Source of the DNA: Streptococcus cristatus ATCC 51100
GTDB taxonomy: Bacteria; Bacillota; Bacilli; Lactobacillales; Streptococcaceae
Direction of reading: 5' to 3'
DNA length: 64,000 nt
Assembly: GCF_000222765.1 (NCBI RefSeq)
Contig: NZ_AFUE01000007.1
Span: 1-64,000 of the forward strand
The translations under genes and the position numbers were made by a program. Numbering within the stretch: the first letter of the stretch is position 1; each line of letters opens with the position of its first letter. Shown piece after piece: positions 18,156 through 27,433 of this stretch. The notes below the pieces were generated by a model. That model worked only from the letters and a program-made list of their open reading frames with translations. It did not search any database and was not told the DNA's origin.

Positions 18156-19555
18156 TAGTCTATAACCTCAATCGTCTCAATGACAACATCCTCAAGTGGT
18201 TTATCCATTGAAGCTGTCTCAACTGCTGCGATCTTGTCCAGAACTTCATAAGAAGCCTCATCCACTAACTGGCCAAACACAGTATGTCGACGGTCCAAAT
18301 GCGGTGTCCCACCCTGGCTAGCATAAACTTCAGCGATTGGCTTTGGCCATCCTCCCCGAGTCAATTCCTTGGTTGAATAAGGAAGACTGCTATTTTGGAC
18401 AATAAAGAACTGACTGCCATTGGTATTTGGTCCAGCATTCGCCATTGATAGAGCACCACGAATATTATAAAGTTCAGGTGAAAACTCGTCTTCAAAGCGT
18501 TCACCATAGATGGACTCTCCGCCCATGCCAGTACCCGTCGGATCGCCCCCCTGAATCATAAAATCTTTGATAACTCGATGGAAAATCACTCCGTCATAGT
18601 AGCCATCCTTAGATAAGGCAATAAAGTTGGCAACTGTTTTGGGCGCTTGCTCTGGGAAGAGTTGAATCTTCAACTCACCATGGTTTGTCTTGATCTTTGC
18701 CACTGGTCCTTCCAGCTCATCAAGATGAAGCTGTGGGAAGGTCAATTCTTTCTCCACCATGCCCAATTGCTCCAAAGCATCAAAAATACCGTCTTCTTCG
18801 ATCGTTTTTGTGACGAAATCAGCTTTTTCCTGTAGCTCTTCGTCGGAAACTCCCATAGCAATGCTGAGCCCTGCATAGTCAAACAACTCTAAATCATTAA
18901 GTCCATCGCCAAAAACTAAGACATTTTCTGGCTTGAAACCGAGATGCTCCACGACCTTGGCAACACCAGATGCCTTTGAACCTTCTTTCAGTACGACATC
19001 CGATGAATGCTCATGCCAGCGGACTATACGGAGGGACTTAGCCAAATCCTCTGGCAACTGCAAACTGTCACCTACATCCTCAAAAGTCCACATTTGATAG
19101 ATTTCATGATCTTGGTAAAAATCAGGATTGACAGCCAGATCCGGATAAATGATATCAATTGCTGACGAAATCATAGGATTGCGAACAGACAAAGCCGCTT
19201 CGTGACTGCCTACCAAACCGTACTCAATTCCCACTTCCTTGGTCCAAGAAATATAGGATTCCACGCATTCTTGCGGAATGACCGTTTTTGAAATGACTTC
19301 GCCCTTTCTATTTTCAACATAAGCCCCATTCAAGGTAACAAAAAAATCAGGATCCAAGTCACGAATTTCTGGAACGACTCCAAAAATGCCACGACCAGAA
19401 GCAATTCCTGTCAGAATTCCCTTTTCTCTCAGCTGCTTAAATACAACTTTGATCGACTCTGGGATGAAGCCCGTTTCCTTGACACGCAAAGTATCATCGA
19501 TATCAAAGAAAACAATCTTAATCTTTTTCGCCTTATATTTTAATTTTGCCTTCAT
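18155..19555 (-). CDS. Bifunctional Cof-type HAD hydrolase / cyclophilin peptidyl-prolyl isomerase
   Basis: A fusion of two unrelated enzymes, 466 residues. The first part (about 1-275) is a HAD-IIB phosphatase with the DxD motif FFDIDDTL (D18, D20) and FGDGLNDLEL. The second part (about 285-466) is a cyclophilin with FHRVIKDFMIQGGDPTGTG, GALSMANAG and NGSQFFI. There is no signal peptide, so it acts in the cytoplasm. The start at 19555 has AGAGGA before it; the frame is open upstream to 19639 without support. Such fusions are known in streptococci. The HAD substrate is unknown. Confidence 0.92.
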   Translation of the reverse strand: MKAKLKYKAKKIKIVFFDIDDTLRVKETGFIPESIKVVFKQLREKGILTGIASGRGIFGVVPEIRDLDPDFFVTLNGAYVENRKGEVISKTVIPQECVESYISWTKEVGIEYGLVGSHEAALSVRNPMISSAIDIIYPDLAVNPDFYQDHEIYQMWTFEDVGDSLQLPEDLAKSLRIVRWHEHSSDVVLKEGSKASGVAKVVEHLGFKPENVLVFGDGLNDLELFDYAGLSIAMGVSDEELQEKADFVTKTIEEDGIFDALEQLGMVEKELTFPQLHLDELEGPVAKIKTNHGELKIQLFPEQAPKTVANFIALSKDGYYDGVIFHRVIKDFMIQGGDPTGTGMGGESIYGERFEDEFSPELYNIRGALSMANAGPNTNGSQFFIVQNSSLPYSTKELTRGGWPKPIAEVYASQGGTPHLDRRHTVFGQLVDEASYEVLDKIAAVETASMDKPLEDVVIETIEVID

Positions 19556-19592
19556 ATTTTCCTCTTTCAATTTAATCTTTTCTATTATATCA

Positions 19593-20225
19593 TTAAAAGT
19601 CATCTTGCGGAACAAGGTGATGCTGAAAAGCATAGACAACTGCTTGGGTTCGATCGCTCACTTCCAGTTTGGATAAAATATTGGACACGTGCGTCTTGAC
19701 CGTTTTCAAGGAGATAAAGAGCTCATCAGCAATCCGCTGGTTTTCATAGCCCTTGGCTAGAAGCCCCAAAATATCCCGCTCCCGCGCTGTCAAATCCTCA
19801 TGAAGCTCTATATGATTCCGATGGTATTCGACCTTCTTGCTGACTTCTGTTTCAATGGCAAATTCACCCTTTGCAACCTTTCTGACGGCATGGAGAATTT
19901 CATCCGCACTAGAAGTTTTCAGCATATAACCACGGGCACCCGCATCCAAGACAGGATAGATTTTTTCATTATCCAGATAGGACGTCAAAATCAAAATCTT
20001 TGCCTCTGGCCATTCTTTCAAGATAGCCAAGGTAGCATCAATGCCACTCATCTCTGGCATAACGATATCCATCAAAATCACATCTGGACGGCTTTCCAGA
20101 GCCTTTTCGACACCTTCTCTACCATTGGTAGCCTCTGTCACTTCTTCAATATCGTCCTGTAATTCAAAAAAGCTTTTCAAGCCCAATCTGACCATTTGAT
20201 GGTCATCCACTAGTAATATTCTCAT
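19593..20225 (-). CDS. liaR: Response regulator LiaR (VraR-like)
   Basis: NarL/LuxR-type regulator of the cell-envelope stress response. 210 residues: receiver domain with acidic residues D7/D8 and phospho-acceptor D53 (VILMDIVMPEMSG), then a C-terminal LuxR helix-turn-helix (LTARERDILGLLAKGYENQRIADEL). Its start overlaps the end of liaS by 23 bases. The order liaF-liaS-liaR identifies the system. Downstream on the same strand are the HAD-cyclophilin gene and cvfD, which may be co-transcribed. Confidence 0.95.
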   Translation of the reverse strand: MRILLVDDHQMVRLGLKSFFELQDDIEEVTEATNGREGVEKALESRPDVILMDIVMPEMSGIDATLAILKEWPEAKILILTSYLDNEKIYPVLDAGARGYMLKTSSADEILHAVRKVAKGEFAIETEVSKKVEYHRNHIELHEDLTARERDILGLLAKGYENQRIADELFISLKTVKTHVSNILSKLEVSDRTQAVVYAFQHHLVPQDDF

Positions 20226-21222
20226 CTTTTTTCCCTTCTAACAATGGAACACTGATTTCGATAGAAACTCCTTTTTTGGGAGCCGTCAGAATCTTCAAGG
20301 TGCCAGCCATATCATGCACTCGATCTTCAATGTTTTTCAAACCATAACTCATGTCAGCCAAGCTAGTCGTATCAAAACCGATTCCGTCATCAGAAACCTT
20401 GAGTTTGAGTCTATTTGGCGTCTGATAGAGATAGATGTCCAGACGACTGGCCTGAGCATGGCGCAAGGTATTATTGATTATTTCTTGGATAATACGAAAA
20501 ATATGCTCCTCTATCTGCTTGGGCAGGCTGACCACCTCATGCTTAAACTGGACAGTCAAGTCTGACTTATCTGTCAACTCTTTGATTAATACATTCATGC
20601 CCTCTACCAAGGTCCGATTTTCCAACTCTGTCGGCCGTAAATGTAAGAGCAAGATCCGCAAATCTTTTTGCGCTGTCTCTAGAATGTCTGCGATTCCCTT
20701 TAACTGCTGCTGGAGATTATCTTTATCGAGACGCTCCACATTCCCAGCGACACCTGAAAGAATCATATTGGCAGCAAATAGCTCCTGACTAACCGTATCA
20801 TGCAAGTCGCGAGCAATCCGCCTGCGTTCTTTTTCAATAATATTCTCTTCAGCCTGTAAAGCCTGATTCTCAGATTTCTGCAAATTTTCGGTTAGACTAT
20901 CCAACTTTTCTTTCAAGTGGACGAAAGAATCATCTAATTCTGCCTGCCCGGTTTCTTGTATGCCCCTGCCTTCTAAAATAGCTTTTAAATTCTTTTGAAC
21001 TTGAGAAAGGGACAGGTGCTGAAGGAAGCGCGCAGCAGCGGCCAAGAGAATAGTTAGTGCTAAGCCCAGAACCAGAACAAAAAAGGCAAAGGACTGGAGC
21101 AGTTCCAGATTATTCAGCAGCTTTTGCCATTCTAAATTAAAAAGATTAAAAATGTAATGAAAGATAATCCCTAAAACGAAGAAGGTATAGAGAAAAATAA
21201 GCAAATAACTTGTTTTTTTCAC
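20203..21222 (-). CDS. liaS: Sensor histidine kinase LiaS (VraS-like)
   Basis: Membrane kinase that senses damage to the lipid II cycle together with LiaF. 339 residues. Two TM segments (about 7-27 and 45-65) with almost no extracellular loop, typical of intramembrane-sensing kinases; a linker; phospho-His H141 in ARDLHDTVSQEL (HisKA_3 type); an ATPase domain with RIIQEIINNTLRHAQA and VSDDGIGFD. Coupled by overlap to liaF upstream (4 bases) and liaR downstream. Confidence 0.95.
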   Translation of the reverse strand: MKKTSYLLIFLYTFFVLGIIFHYIFNLFNLEWQKLLNNLELLQSFAFFVLVLGLALTILLAAAARFLQHLSLSQVQKNLKAILEGRGIQETGQAELDDSFVHLKEKLDSLTENLQKSENQALQAEENIIEKERRRIARDLHDTVSQELFAANMILSGVAGNVERLDKDNLQQQLKGIADILETAQKDLRILLLHLRPTELENRTLVEGMNVLIKELTDKSDLTVQFKHEVVSLPKQIEEHIFRIIQEIINNTLRHAQASRLDIYLYQTPNRLKLKVSDDGIGFDTTSLADMSYGLKNIEDRVHDMAGTLKILTAPKKGVSIEISVPLLEGKKDENITSG

Positions 21223-21914
21223 TTTCTAACAACCTCCACATTTCCTAAAAAGCTGACCAAGACAATTTTTACCGTTTTGCTGGCTCGCTTATAATCAGGC
21301 GTCGTCAGAGAAATCGTTTCATTGCGCAGCTTGCGTGGCGGATGATTTAAAAAATTCAAATCTCCATACAAAGTGTTAATCTGAAGCTGGATTTCCACAT
21401 CTAAAGGGATGACAATCTTGGTATCCCCAAAGCCCTTACGAATCACGATGACATTATCATGATTGACCACAATGACATCTTCTAAGTGAATGGTGTCCTT
21501 TCCCATCATTCTCAAAAGGTTGATATCATGAAACTGGCAGTCATCCTTTGAGAAATGCTGCAAATCCCCCAACCAACGATTTTTTTCAGCCCGAACTTCG
21601 GTCGCATCTTCAAAGAAAAGATGGGTCTCTTGATTTTCTTTGTAAAGATAGGGATAGGCCACAATCATGCCGTAAATCAAGGCGAAAAGGACAGCGGCAA
21701 TAACAAAAGGATTGAGCATGACAATGAAAAAGAAGACAATCATGGTCGCAACCAATAGCGAATTGCCTCTCTGCTTGCCGAAATAATAATATAAAAACAA
21801 GAGAAAGAGTAGCATGATGAGAACAACACGCGAAAAATCGGCAGCCAGCATGGTAACCAGCGCCATTGATAATAGAATCGCTTCAACAAAGATGAATAAT
21901 TGAACTTTCCACAT
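21219..21914 (-). CDS. liaF: LiaF, negative regulator of the LiaSR system
   Basis: 231 residues. The N-terminal third is a cluster of TM helices (about 5-85); the C-terminal soluble domain (about 115-231) has the LiaF/YvqF pattern of beta strands with regularly spaced hydrophobic residues (DTIHLEDVIVVNHDNVIVIRK). The family inhibits LiaS until envelope stress occurs. First gene of liaFSR, with an extended -10 promoter just upstream. ATG preceded by GGAAGGGA. Confidence 0.93.
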   Translation of the reverse strand: MWKVQLFIFVEAILLSMALVTMLAADFSRVVLIMLLFLLFLYYYFGKQRGNSLLVATMIVFFFIVMLNPFVIAAVLFALIYGMIVAYPYLYKENQETHLFFEDATEVRAEKNRWLGDLQHFSKDDCQFHDINLLRMMGKDTIHLEDVIVVNHDNVIVIRKGFGDTKIVIPLDVEIQLQINTLYGDLNFLNHPPRKLRNETISLTTPDYKRASKTVKIVLVSFLGNVEVVRK

Positions 21915-21938
21915 AGCTATTCCCTTCCTTACATGTCT

Positions 21939-21977
21939 ATTGTAACAAAATTAAGCAAAAAAACCTCCGTCTGAGGC
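21939..21977 (-). promoter_or_regulatory. liaF promoter region with inverted repeat over the -35 position
   Basis: On the minus strand TGTTACAAT (an extended -10; the hexamer is 21939-21944) lies 25 bases before liaF. The -35 position is occupied not by a consensus hexamer but by CCTC-AGACG-GAGG followed by seven T (21957-21977). This could be a regulator site replacing the -35, or a weak terminator. LiaR autoregulation is known for the family; binding here is inference. Confidence 0.5.
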
Positions 21978-22054
21978 ATGAAATGGAAAGATTATCCTAT
22001 CTGACCCAGCAGAACTTCTTGGTTCTAGACTTCTTTGCACTTTTCCTCTAAAAA

Positions 22055-22109
22055 GCAAAAAATCGCTTCAAATGCTGTTTAAGCAAAACAAACATTTAAA
22101 GCGATTTTT
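22055..22109 (-). terminator. Terminator of the EEP-family phosphohydrolase gene
   Basis: On the minus strand AAAATCGCTTTAAATG pairs with CATTTGAAGCGATTTT across an 18-base loop, followed by TTGC. Located about 30 bases after the stop codon. Confidence 0.8.
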
Positions 22110-22135
22110 AGTTTATTTGTATTGTTCAGACAAGC

Positions 22136-22951
22136 TTAGAAATGGACTTGTGCTTCCAAGCCAAAATGGTCACTAACGACTGGACCACGTTGCCCATCAA
22201 AAACAACAGCAGATCTTTCAACATTGAAATCTTTACTTGTAAAGATATAATCAATTTTTAGAGCGTCTTTGTTTCCTGCCCAGCCAGCGATATCGCCTTC
22301 AACCGTTGCTGCACCAATCGTTTGGACAGCCACCTTATGACTATCCTGAAGAGCAAGCGGGCTTTGAAGAATGTGCTGGTAACCCTCGTAATCAACAGGA
22401 TTGTTAAAATCTCCCATGAGGACAAGAGGAGTCTCAACTTGCAAGAGCTCAGATTCAAACTTAGCCCACTCTCCTTGGAAGCCTTTATCCCACCAAGATA
22501 AGTGACAAGAAGCAACCGTGATAAGCCGACCATCGAGTTCCGTTTCTGCCAGCAAGACTTTACGTGTATGATAGTCACTTGGATCATTGACATCAGACAC
22601 CAGGAGTTCTCTTGCCTTCAGGGGCTTTCTGGAAAGAATTGCAACCCCTTCATTATAAATATCAAACCCAATATGATTATAAGCCCAAGACCAGTAATAG
22701 TCCAGACCTGCCTCAGCTAGTTTCTCAACCAGACGTAGGGCATAGTGGTCCTGGTGAATCGGAATGGCGCCATCTACCGCATAATAGAAGGGAGCCTGAA
22801 CAACCTGTTCAGACTCCACTAATTGATTGACTTCCTGCAGGCAAATGACGTCATATTTTTCTTGGAGAATCCGCTCAGCTAGCTGATTTAGCTTGCTTTC
22901 TTGCTCTTCTTCCATCCAACTATGAGTATTTAAAGTCAGGAATTTTGCCAT
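22136..22951 (-). CDS. Endonuclease/exonuclease/phosphatase family protein
   Basis: 271 residues of the EEP fold (DNase I/inositol phosphatase superfamily) with its metal and catalytic motifs: FLTLNTHSW, ICLQEVNQ, EGVAILSR, SCHLSWW, LMGDFNNP and VVSDHFGL. There is no signal peptide, so it should be cytoplasmic. The substrate cannot be told from sequence; nucleic acid, nucleotide or phosphoester are all possible. Its start follows ptsG by 17 bases, so it is probably read from the ptsG promoter. Confidence 0.85.
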   Translation of the reverse strand: MAKFLTLNTHSWMEEEQESKLNQLAERILQEKYDVICLQEVNQLVESEQVVQAPFYYAVDGAIPIHQDHYALRLVEKLAEAGLDYYWSWAYNHIGFDIYNEGVAILSRKPLKARELLVSDVNDPSDYHTRKVLLAETELDGRLITVASCHLSWWDKGFQGEWAKFESELLQVETPLVLMGDFNNPVDYEGYQHILQSPLALQDSHKVAVQTIGAATVEGDIAGWAGNKDALKIDYIFTSKDFNVERSAVVFDGQRGPVVSDHFGLEAQVHF

Positions 22952-22968
22952 GATTTCTCTTTTCTATC

Positions 22969-25161
22969 TTACAATTCTACTTTAGCTACAACTGTCTTAG
23001 GAGCGACTTTACCGAATTTCTCAACTGCTACTGATTTGATTGCTGGAGCATTTGTGAAGACAACGATAGTGGTTGTTTCACGACCCGCTTCTTTAATAGC
23101 CGCCAAATCTGCTGTTACCAAAAGATCACCTGCAGCAACGGTTTGTCCTTCTGCTACATGTACTTCAAAAGGTTTGCCTTCAAGGCTAACAGTATCCAAA
23201 CCGATATGAACAAGCACTTCAAGACCAGCTTCAGTCAAGAGACCAAGAGCATGTTTTGTAGGGAAGACGCTTGTCACTTTACCAGCTACTGGAGAGTAGA
23301 TTTTGCCATTTGCTGGTTCAACTGCAAATCCGTCACCCATCATTTTTTGTGAGAAAACTGGATCTTTCACATCTTCCAACTTGATGACTTCACCTTCAGC
23401 AACTGTTTCGATTGCTTCTGTCACGCCTTTGTAGCTAACTGCTGCAGCTGCAGACTCAGCTTTTTGACTTGGCAAAGTTTCAGGAATCACTTCTCCTGAA
23501 TCCAACAAGTCTTGAATATCAGATTTAAGAACGTCAGCTTTTGGTCCGTAGATTGCTTGAACACCTTGACCTTTCATAACCAAGCCCATAGCGCCTTCAG
23601 CTTTCCATTCTTCTTCAGAACCAACTTTTGTTGCGTCCTTAACAGTCACACGGAGACGTGTCATACATGCATCAACATCAACGATATTAGCACGGCCACC
23701 TAGAAGATTGATAACATTAACGGCTTGAGAAGCTGCAGCAACTTTACCATTACCAGATTCTGATGAAGAAGCTGCATCTGAACCTTCTGCTGTTTCATAG
23801 TTACCGTTACGTCCTGGAGTTGCATAGTTGAATTTTTGAATCATGAAGTTCGCAATGAAGTACATGATTACTGCAAAGAGAACTGTTACCCAGATAAAGT
23901 TAATGATATCCATACCCAAACCAGCATTGATAGCCATTGGAGTACGAGTCAAGAATTCGATAGACCCGAATGAGTGCACACGAAGGTTAACAATGTCCGC
24001 CATAGCAAAGGCAGCACCTTGTACAAATGAATAAATCAAGTAAAGTGGAGTTGCCACGAACATGAACATGTATTCGATTGGTTCAGTAACCCCTGTCAAG
24101 AAGGTTGCCAAAGCAGTCGCAATCATCATACCTTTGTATTGATGTTTCTTGTCAGCATCAACATTGCGGTAAATAGCTGCGGCAACACCCATAAGGATAC
24201 CAAATGAACCGATCATTTGTCCAACTTTGAAGCGGGCTGGATGGAATGTGTCAAGCAAATATTGGTACTTAGTAGGATCAGCTGTCTTAGTACCAACCAA
24301 GTCATTTACCCAAGCCAACCAGAGTGGATCTTGACCAAATACTTGAGTACCTTTAGCAGCACCAGTCAATACTTCATAAGTACCACCAAGTTGTGTGTAG
24401 TTCATTGGGATCGTCAACATGTGGTGCAAACCGAATGGAAGCAAGAGACGTTCCAAAGTACCGTACAAGAACGGTGCCAAGATTGGAGCAGTATCTTGTG
24501 AGTTAGCAATCCAAATACCAAAGTTGTTGATACCTGTTTGAACAACTGGCCATACAAATGACAAAACAATTGCTACGATTACTGAACGCAAGATAACAAC
24601 GAACGGTACAAAACGCTTACCATTGAAGAATGACAAAGCATCTGGCAATTTACGGAAGTTGTAGTATTTGTTATAAGCTGTTGCTCCGACAAAACCAGCG
24701 ATAATTCCGACGAAAACCCCCATATTCAAAGCAGGAGACTCAAGGACACTGATAAAGTAATCAGAAACCTTGATGCTTCCTCCTAAGAGAGTGCTAACCA
24801 CTGCTTTAGAATCTTTCAGCATATCGCTTGATACACCGAACATAACCCCAGTGATACGGTTAATCAAAATGAAGGATAAACCTGCCGCAAAGGCACCGCC
24901 AGCACGTTCTTTCGCCCAGCTACCTCCAATAGCGAGAGCAAAGAGGATATGCAGGTTTCCGATAATCCCCCAACCAATTTGTTCTAAAACGCCACCAGTA
25001 GTCACTAGAAAACCTAGTTCAGGGTTGATCATCGGAATTGACTTACCAATACTGATCATCAAACCTGCTGCGGGCATAACCGCAATAACCACCATCAAAG
25101 CTTTACCGAATTTTTGCCAAAATTCAAAGCTAAAAATGTTTTTGAATGAATCTTTCATCAT
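22969..25161 (-). CDS. ptsG: Glucose-specific PTS transporter, EIICBA
   Basis: Takes up and phosphorylates glucose. 730 residues: membrane EIIC (about 15-445) with about ten TM helices and the motif TGVTEPIEYMF (357-367); EIIB with the phospho-Cys C499 in DACMTRLRV; EIIA (about 605-725) with active-site H652 in VLVHIGLDTV and H637. A Ser/Ala-rich linker joins C to B. AGGAGG lies 7 bases before the first of two ATGs. A perfect cre site lies between promoter and start, so CcpA repression is likely. Confidence 0.93.
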   Translation of the reverse strand: MMKDSFKNIFSFEFWQKFGKALMVVIAVMPAAGLMISIGKSIPMINPELGFLVTTGGVLEQIGWGIIGNLHILFALAIGGSWAKERAGGAFAAGLSFILINRITGVMFGVSSDMLKDSKAVVSTLLGGSIKVSDYFISVLESPALNMGVFVGIIAGFVGATAYNKYYNFRKLPDALSFFNGKRFVPFVVILRSVIVAIVLSFVWPVVQTGINNFGIWIANSQDTAPILAPFLYGTLERLLLPFGLHHMLTIPMNYTQLGGTYEVLTGAAKGTQVFGQDPLWLAWVNDLVGTKTADPTKYQYLLDTFHPARFKVGQMIGSFGILMGVAAAIYRNVDADKKHQYKGMMIATALATFLTGVTEPIEYMFMFVATPLYLIYSFVQGAAFAMADIVNLRVHSFGSIEFLTRTPMAINAGLGMDIINFIWVTVLFAVIMYFIANFMIQKFNYATPGRNGNYETAEGSDAASSSESGNGKVAAASQAVNVINLLGGRANIVDVDACMTRLRVTVKDATKVGSEEEWKAEGAMGLVMKGQGVQAIYGPKADVLKSDIQDLLDSGEVIPETLPSQKAESAAAAVSYKGVTEAIETVAEGEVIKLEDVKDPVFSQKMMGDGFAVEPANGKIYSPVAGKVTSVFPTKHALGLLTEAGLEVLVHIGLDTVSLEGKPFEVHVAEGQTVAAGDLLVTADLAAIKEAGRETTTIVVFTNAPAIKSVAVEKFGKVAPKTVVAKVEL

Positions 25162-25197
25162 CCAGACCTCCTTATATTTTCACAAACCACCCCTTGA

Positions 25198-25211
25198 TGA
25201 AATCGTTTGCA
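25198..25211 (-). promoter_or_regulatory. cre site (CcpA) in the ptsG leader
   Basis: The minus strand reads TGCAAACGATTTCA, a full match to the cre consensus TGNAANCGNTNNCA. It lies just downstream of the predicted ptsG transcription start, a position where CcpA blocks elongation. Confidence 0.75.
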
Positions 25212-25223
25212 TTGAATAATACT

Positions 25224-25251
25224 ATTATACCACTATTTTTAATTTTGTAAA
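25224..25251 (-). promoter_or_regulatory. Promoter of ptsG
   Basis: On the minus strand TTTACA (25246-25251), 16 bases, TATAAT (25224-25229) preceded by TGG (extended -10). About 60 bases before the start codon. Confidence 0.8.
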
Positions 25252-25328
25252 GGCTTTTATAAAAATTATTTTGGGACTTTTTCCTATATTTAGTGGAATA
25301 ATATATAGAATAAGATAAAATTTTAGTG

Positions 25329-25342
25329 TGCAAGCGATTGCG
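25329..25342 (-). promoter_or_regulatory. Second cre-like site upstream of ptsG
   Basis: TGCAAGCGATTGCG on the plus strand and its complement both match the cre consensus at all but one fixed position. It lies about 80 bases above the -35 box, where CcpA could act as activator or aid looping with the leader site. Confidence 0.55.
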
Positions 25343-25372
25343 TATGTTTCCATAAATTTGCTGAAATAATAA

Positions 25373-25418
25373 TAAAAAAAGCCGAGAAACATTCAATTCC
25401 ATGTTTCTACAGCTTCTT
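25373..25418 (-). terminator. Terminator of the ami operon
   Basis: On the minus strand GAAGCTGTAGAAACAT pairs with ATGTTTCTCGGCTTTTT, loop of about 8 bases, followed by seven T. It begins directly after the amiF stop codon. Confidence 0.88.
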
Positions 25419-25420
25419 TT

Positions 25421-26347
25421 TTATTTATATTCTTTTTTATAACGGTCCACTTCTGCCTTATTAGCCCAGACATAGTGTCCGGGACGAATCTCAACCATAC
25501 TAGGTTGATCCACTGAGTAGTCATGCTGCTCTGGATCGTAAACCTTTAAGACCTTTTTGCGTTCCAGAATTGGGTCTGGAATCGGCACAGCAGACAAAAG
25601 GGACTGCGTATACGGGTGGATTGGGTTGTTAAACAACTCTTCTGTCTCTGCAACCTCAACGATAACCCCTTTATAGATAACAGCAATTCGATCTGAAATA
25701 AAGCGAACTACCGATAGGTCGTGGGCGATAAAGAGATAGGTCAAGCCAAGTTCTTTTTGGAATTTTTTCAAAAGGTTCAAGACTTGTGCACGTACAGAAA
25801 CATCCAAGGCAGAGATTGGCTCATCCGCAATGACGAAATCTGGCTCCATCACCAAGGCACGAGCAATCCCAATCCGCTGACGTTGACCTCCAGAAAATTC
25901 ATGAGGATAGCGTGTCAAATGCTCAGCTAAAAGACCAACTTCACGAATGATATTCTTAACCTTTTGCTGACGGTCTTCTTCATTCTCAAAAAGATGATAG
26001 TTATAAAGACCTTCTGAAATGATATAGTCAACCGTAGCACGCTCATTCAAGCTGGCAGCTGGGTCTTGGAAAATCATCTGAATCTTACGGATCAGTTCAG
26101 CTTCATCAGCTTTCGATTGCTTCCCGTTGATTTTTTTGCCTTCGTATAAGATGTCACCTGCACTGGTATCATTCAAGCCGATGATAGCACGGCCGATGGT
26201 TGTCTTACCAGAACCAGATTCACCTACTAGGGAAAAAGTTTCTCCTTTATTGATAAAGAAATTTGCATTTTTAACAGCTACAAATTTCTTACTTCCTTCG
26301 CCGAAGGAAATTTCTAAATCTTTAATTTCAACTAATTTTTCAGTCAT
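25421..26347 (-). CDS. amiF: Oligopeptide ABC transporter ATP-binding protein AmiF
   Basis: Second ATPase of the Ami oligopeptide importer. 308 residues. Walker [10 protein letters not shown] (38-46), signature [14 protein letters not shown], Walker [14 protein letters not shown], and the OppF-type C-terminal extension ending [15 protein letters not shown]. Last gene of amiACDEF, 10 bases after amiE, and followed by a strong terminator. In streptococci the importer feeds peptides for nutrition and quorum-sensing pheromones. Confidence 0.95.
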   Translation of the reverse strand: MTEKLVEIKDLEISFGEGSKKFVAVKNANFFINKGETFSLVGESGSGKTTIGRAIIGLNDTSAGDILYEGKKINGKQSKADEAELIRKIQMIFQDPAASLNERATVDYIISEGLYNYHLFENEEDRQQKVKNIIREVGLLAEHLTRYPHEFSGGQRQRIGIARALVMEPDFVIADEPISALDVSVRAQVLNLLKKFQKELGLTYLFIAHDLSVVRFISDRIAVIYKGVIVEVAETEELFNNPIHPYTQSLLSAVPIPDPILERKKVLKVYDPEQHDYSVDQPSMVEIRPGHYVWANKAEVDRYKKEYK

Positions 26348-26357
26348 TTCCTTCCTC

Positions 26358-27425
26358 CTAAGCTTCTAAGTGATTGAAGCCCATTTTTGAACGAATTTTA
26401 TCATGAAGGTTTTCGATAATAGCCGGCTTCTCAACTCTTGGTGCATCTTCGTGCAAGAGCCAGGTCTTAGCCCAGTGAGTATCGGAAACCTGAAAGGCAG
26501 GAGCTTTTTCTTCGAAATCGATAGCCATTGCATAGTCCGAACGAAGTGCAAAAGCATCCCCTTTAATGCTAGTATATAGCGACGGTGGTGTACCTGGAAT
26601 CGAGTAAAGTTCACCATTTGCTTCAGCTAACTGCGGCAAGCTAGACAGCAGGCTCCATGTATATGGATGTTTTGGATCGTAGAAGATTTCCTCAACTGTT
26701 CCATATTCAACGATTTCACCAGCATACATAACTGCCACTTTATCAGCAATACTTGCTACAACACCAAGGTCGTGGGTGATAAAGACAGTCGTGAAATGAT
26801 ATTCTGCCTGCAATGACTTGAGCAAGTCAATAATTTGGGCTTGAATCGTCACATCGAGGGCAGTTGTTGGCTCATCACAGATCAGAATATCTGGACGGCA
26901 AGCCAAGGCGATCGCGATAACAATCCGTTGACGCATCCCACCAGAATATTGGAAGGGATACTCTTCAAAACGTTTTTCAGCGTCTGGAATTCCAACTTTA
27001 GTCATGTAGTCGATTGCCATTTCTTTGGCTTCTTTACTTGTTTTTCCTTGGTGTTTGATGATAACTTCGGTAATTTGACTTCCGATTGTATTAATCGGAT
27101 CTAGACTAGTCATGGGATCTTGGAAAATAGTCGCAATTTTAGCACCACGAATGGGTTCCCAGTCCTTGTTGCTCTTTAGGGCCGTCAAATCAGTTCCTCG
27201 GTAATCAATCGTTCCTTGCGCTACACGGCCATTTTCTTCCAACATTCCAGTAAATGTTTTTGTCAAAACAGATTTACCAGAGCCAGATTCTCCAACCAGA
27301 GCTAGAACTTCACCTTCAACTAGGTCAAGGGAAACGCCTCGAATGGCGGTCAATACTCTGTCACGAACGTCAAATTCCACGACAATATCGCGAGCAGTCA
27401 ATATTACATTTTTATTTTTTGTCAT
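26358..27425 (-). CDS. amiE: Oligopeptide ABC transporter ATP-binding protein AmiE
   Basis: First ATPase of the Ami importer, pairs with AmiF. 355 residues, family length. Walker A GESGSGKS, signature [15 protein letters not shown], Walker [14 protein letters not shown], and the long OppD-type C-terminal region. AGGAG lies 6 bases before the ATG; the gap to amiD is 8 bases. Confidence 0.95.
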   Translation of the reverse strand: MTKNKNVILTARDIVVEFDVRDRVLTAIRGVSLDLVEGEVLALVGESGSGKSVLTKTFTGMLEENGRVAQGTIDYRGTDLTALKSNKDWEPIRGAKIATIFQDPMTSLDPINTIGSQITEVIIKHQGKTSKEAKEMAIDYMTKVGIPDAEKRFEEYPFQYSGGMRQRIVIAIALACRPDILICDEPTTALDVTIQAQIIDLLKSLQAEYHFTTVFITHDLGVVASIADKVAVMYAGEIVEYGTVEEIFYDPKHPYTWSLLSSLPQLAEANGELYSIPGTPPSLYTSIKGDAFALRSDYAMAIDFEEKAPAFQVSDTHWAKTWLLHEDAPRVEKPAIIENLHDKIRSKMGFNHLEA

Positions 27426-27433
27426 ATTTACTC

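Noticed and set aside
25198-25211. CRISPR, IS, phage or integrase elements
   Set aside because: None was seen anywhere in the window: no regular repeats, transposase or integrase motifs. The short dyads are regulatory-type, single copy.
25172-25402. 76-codon minus-strand frame before ptsG
   Set aside because: It overlaps the ptsG promoter, cre sites and ami terminator.
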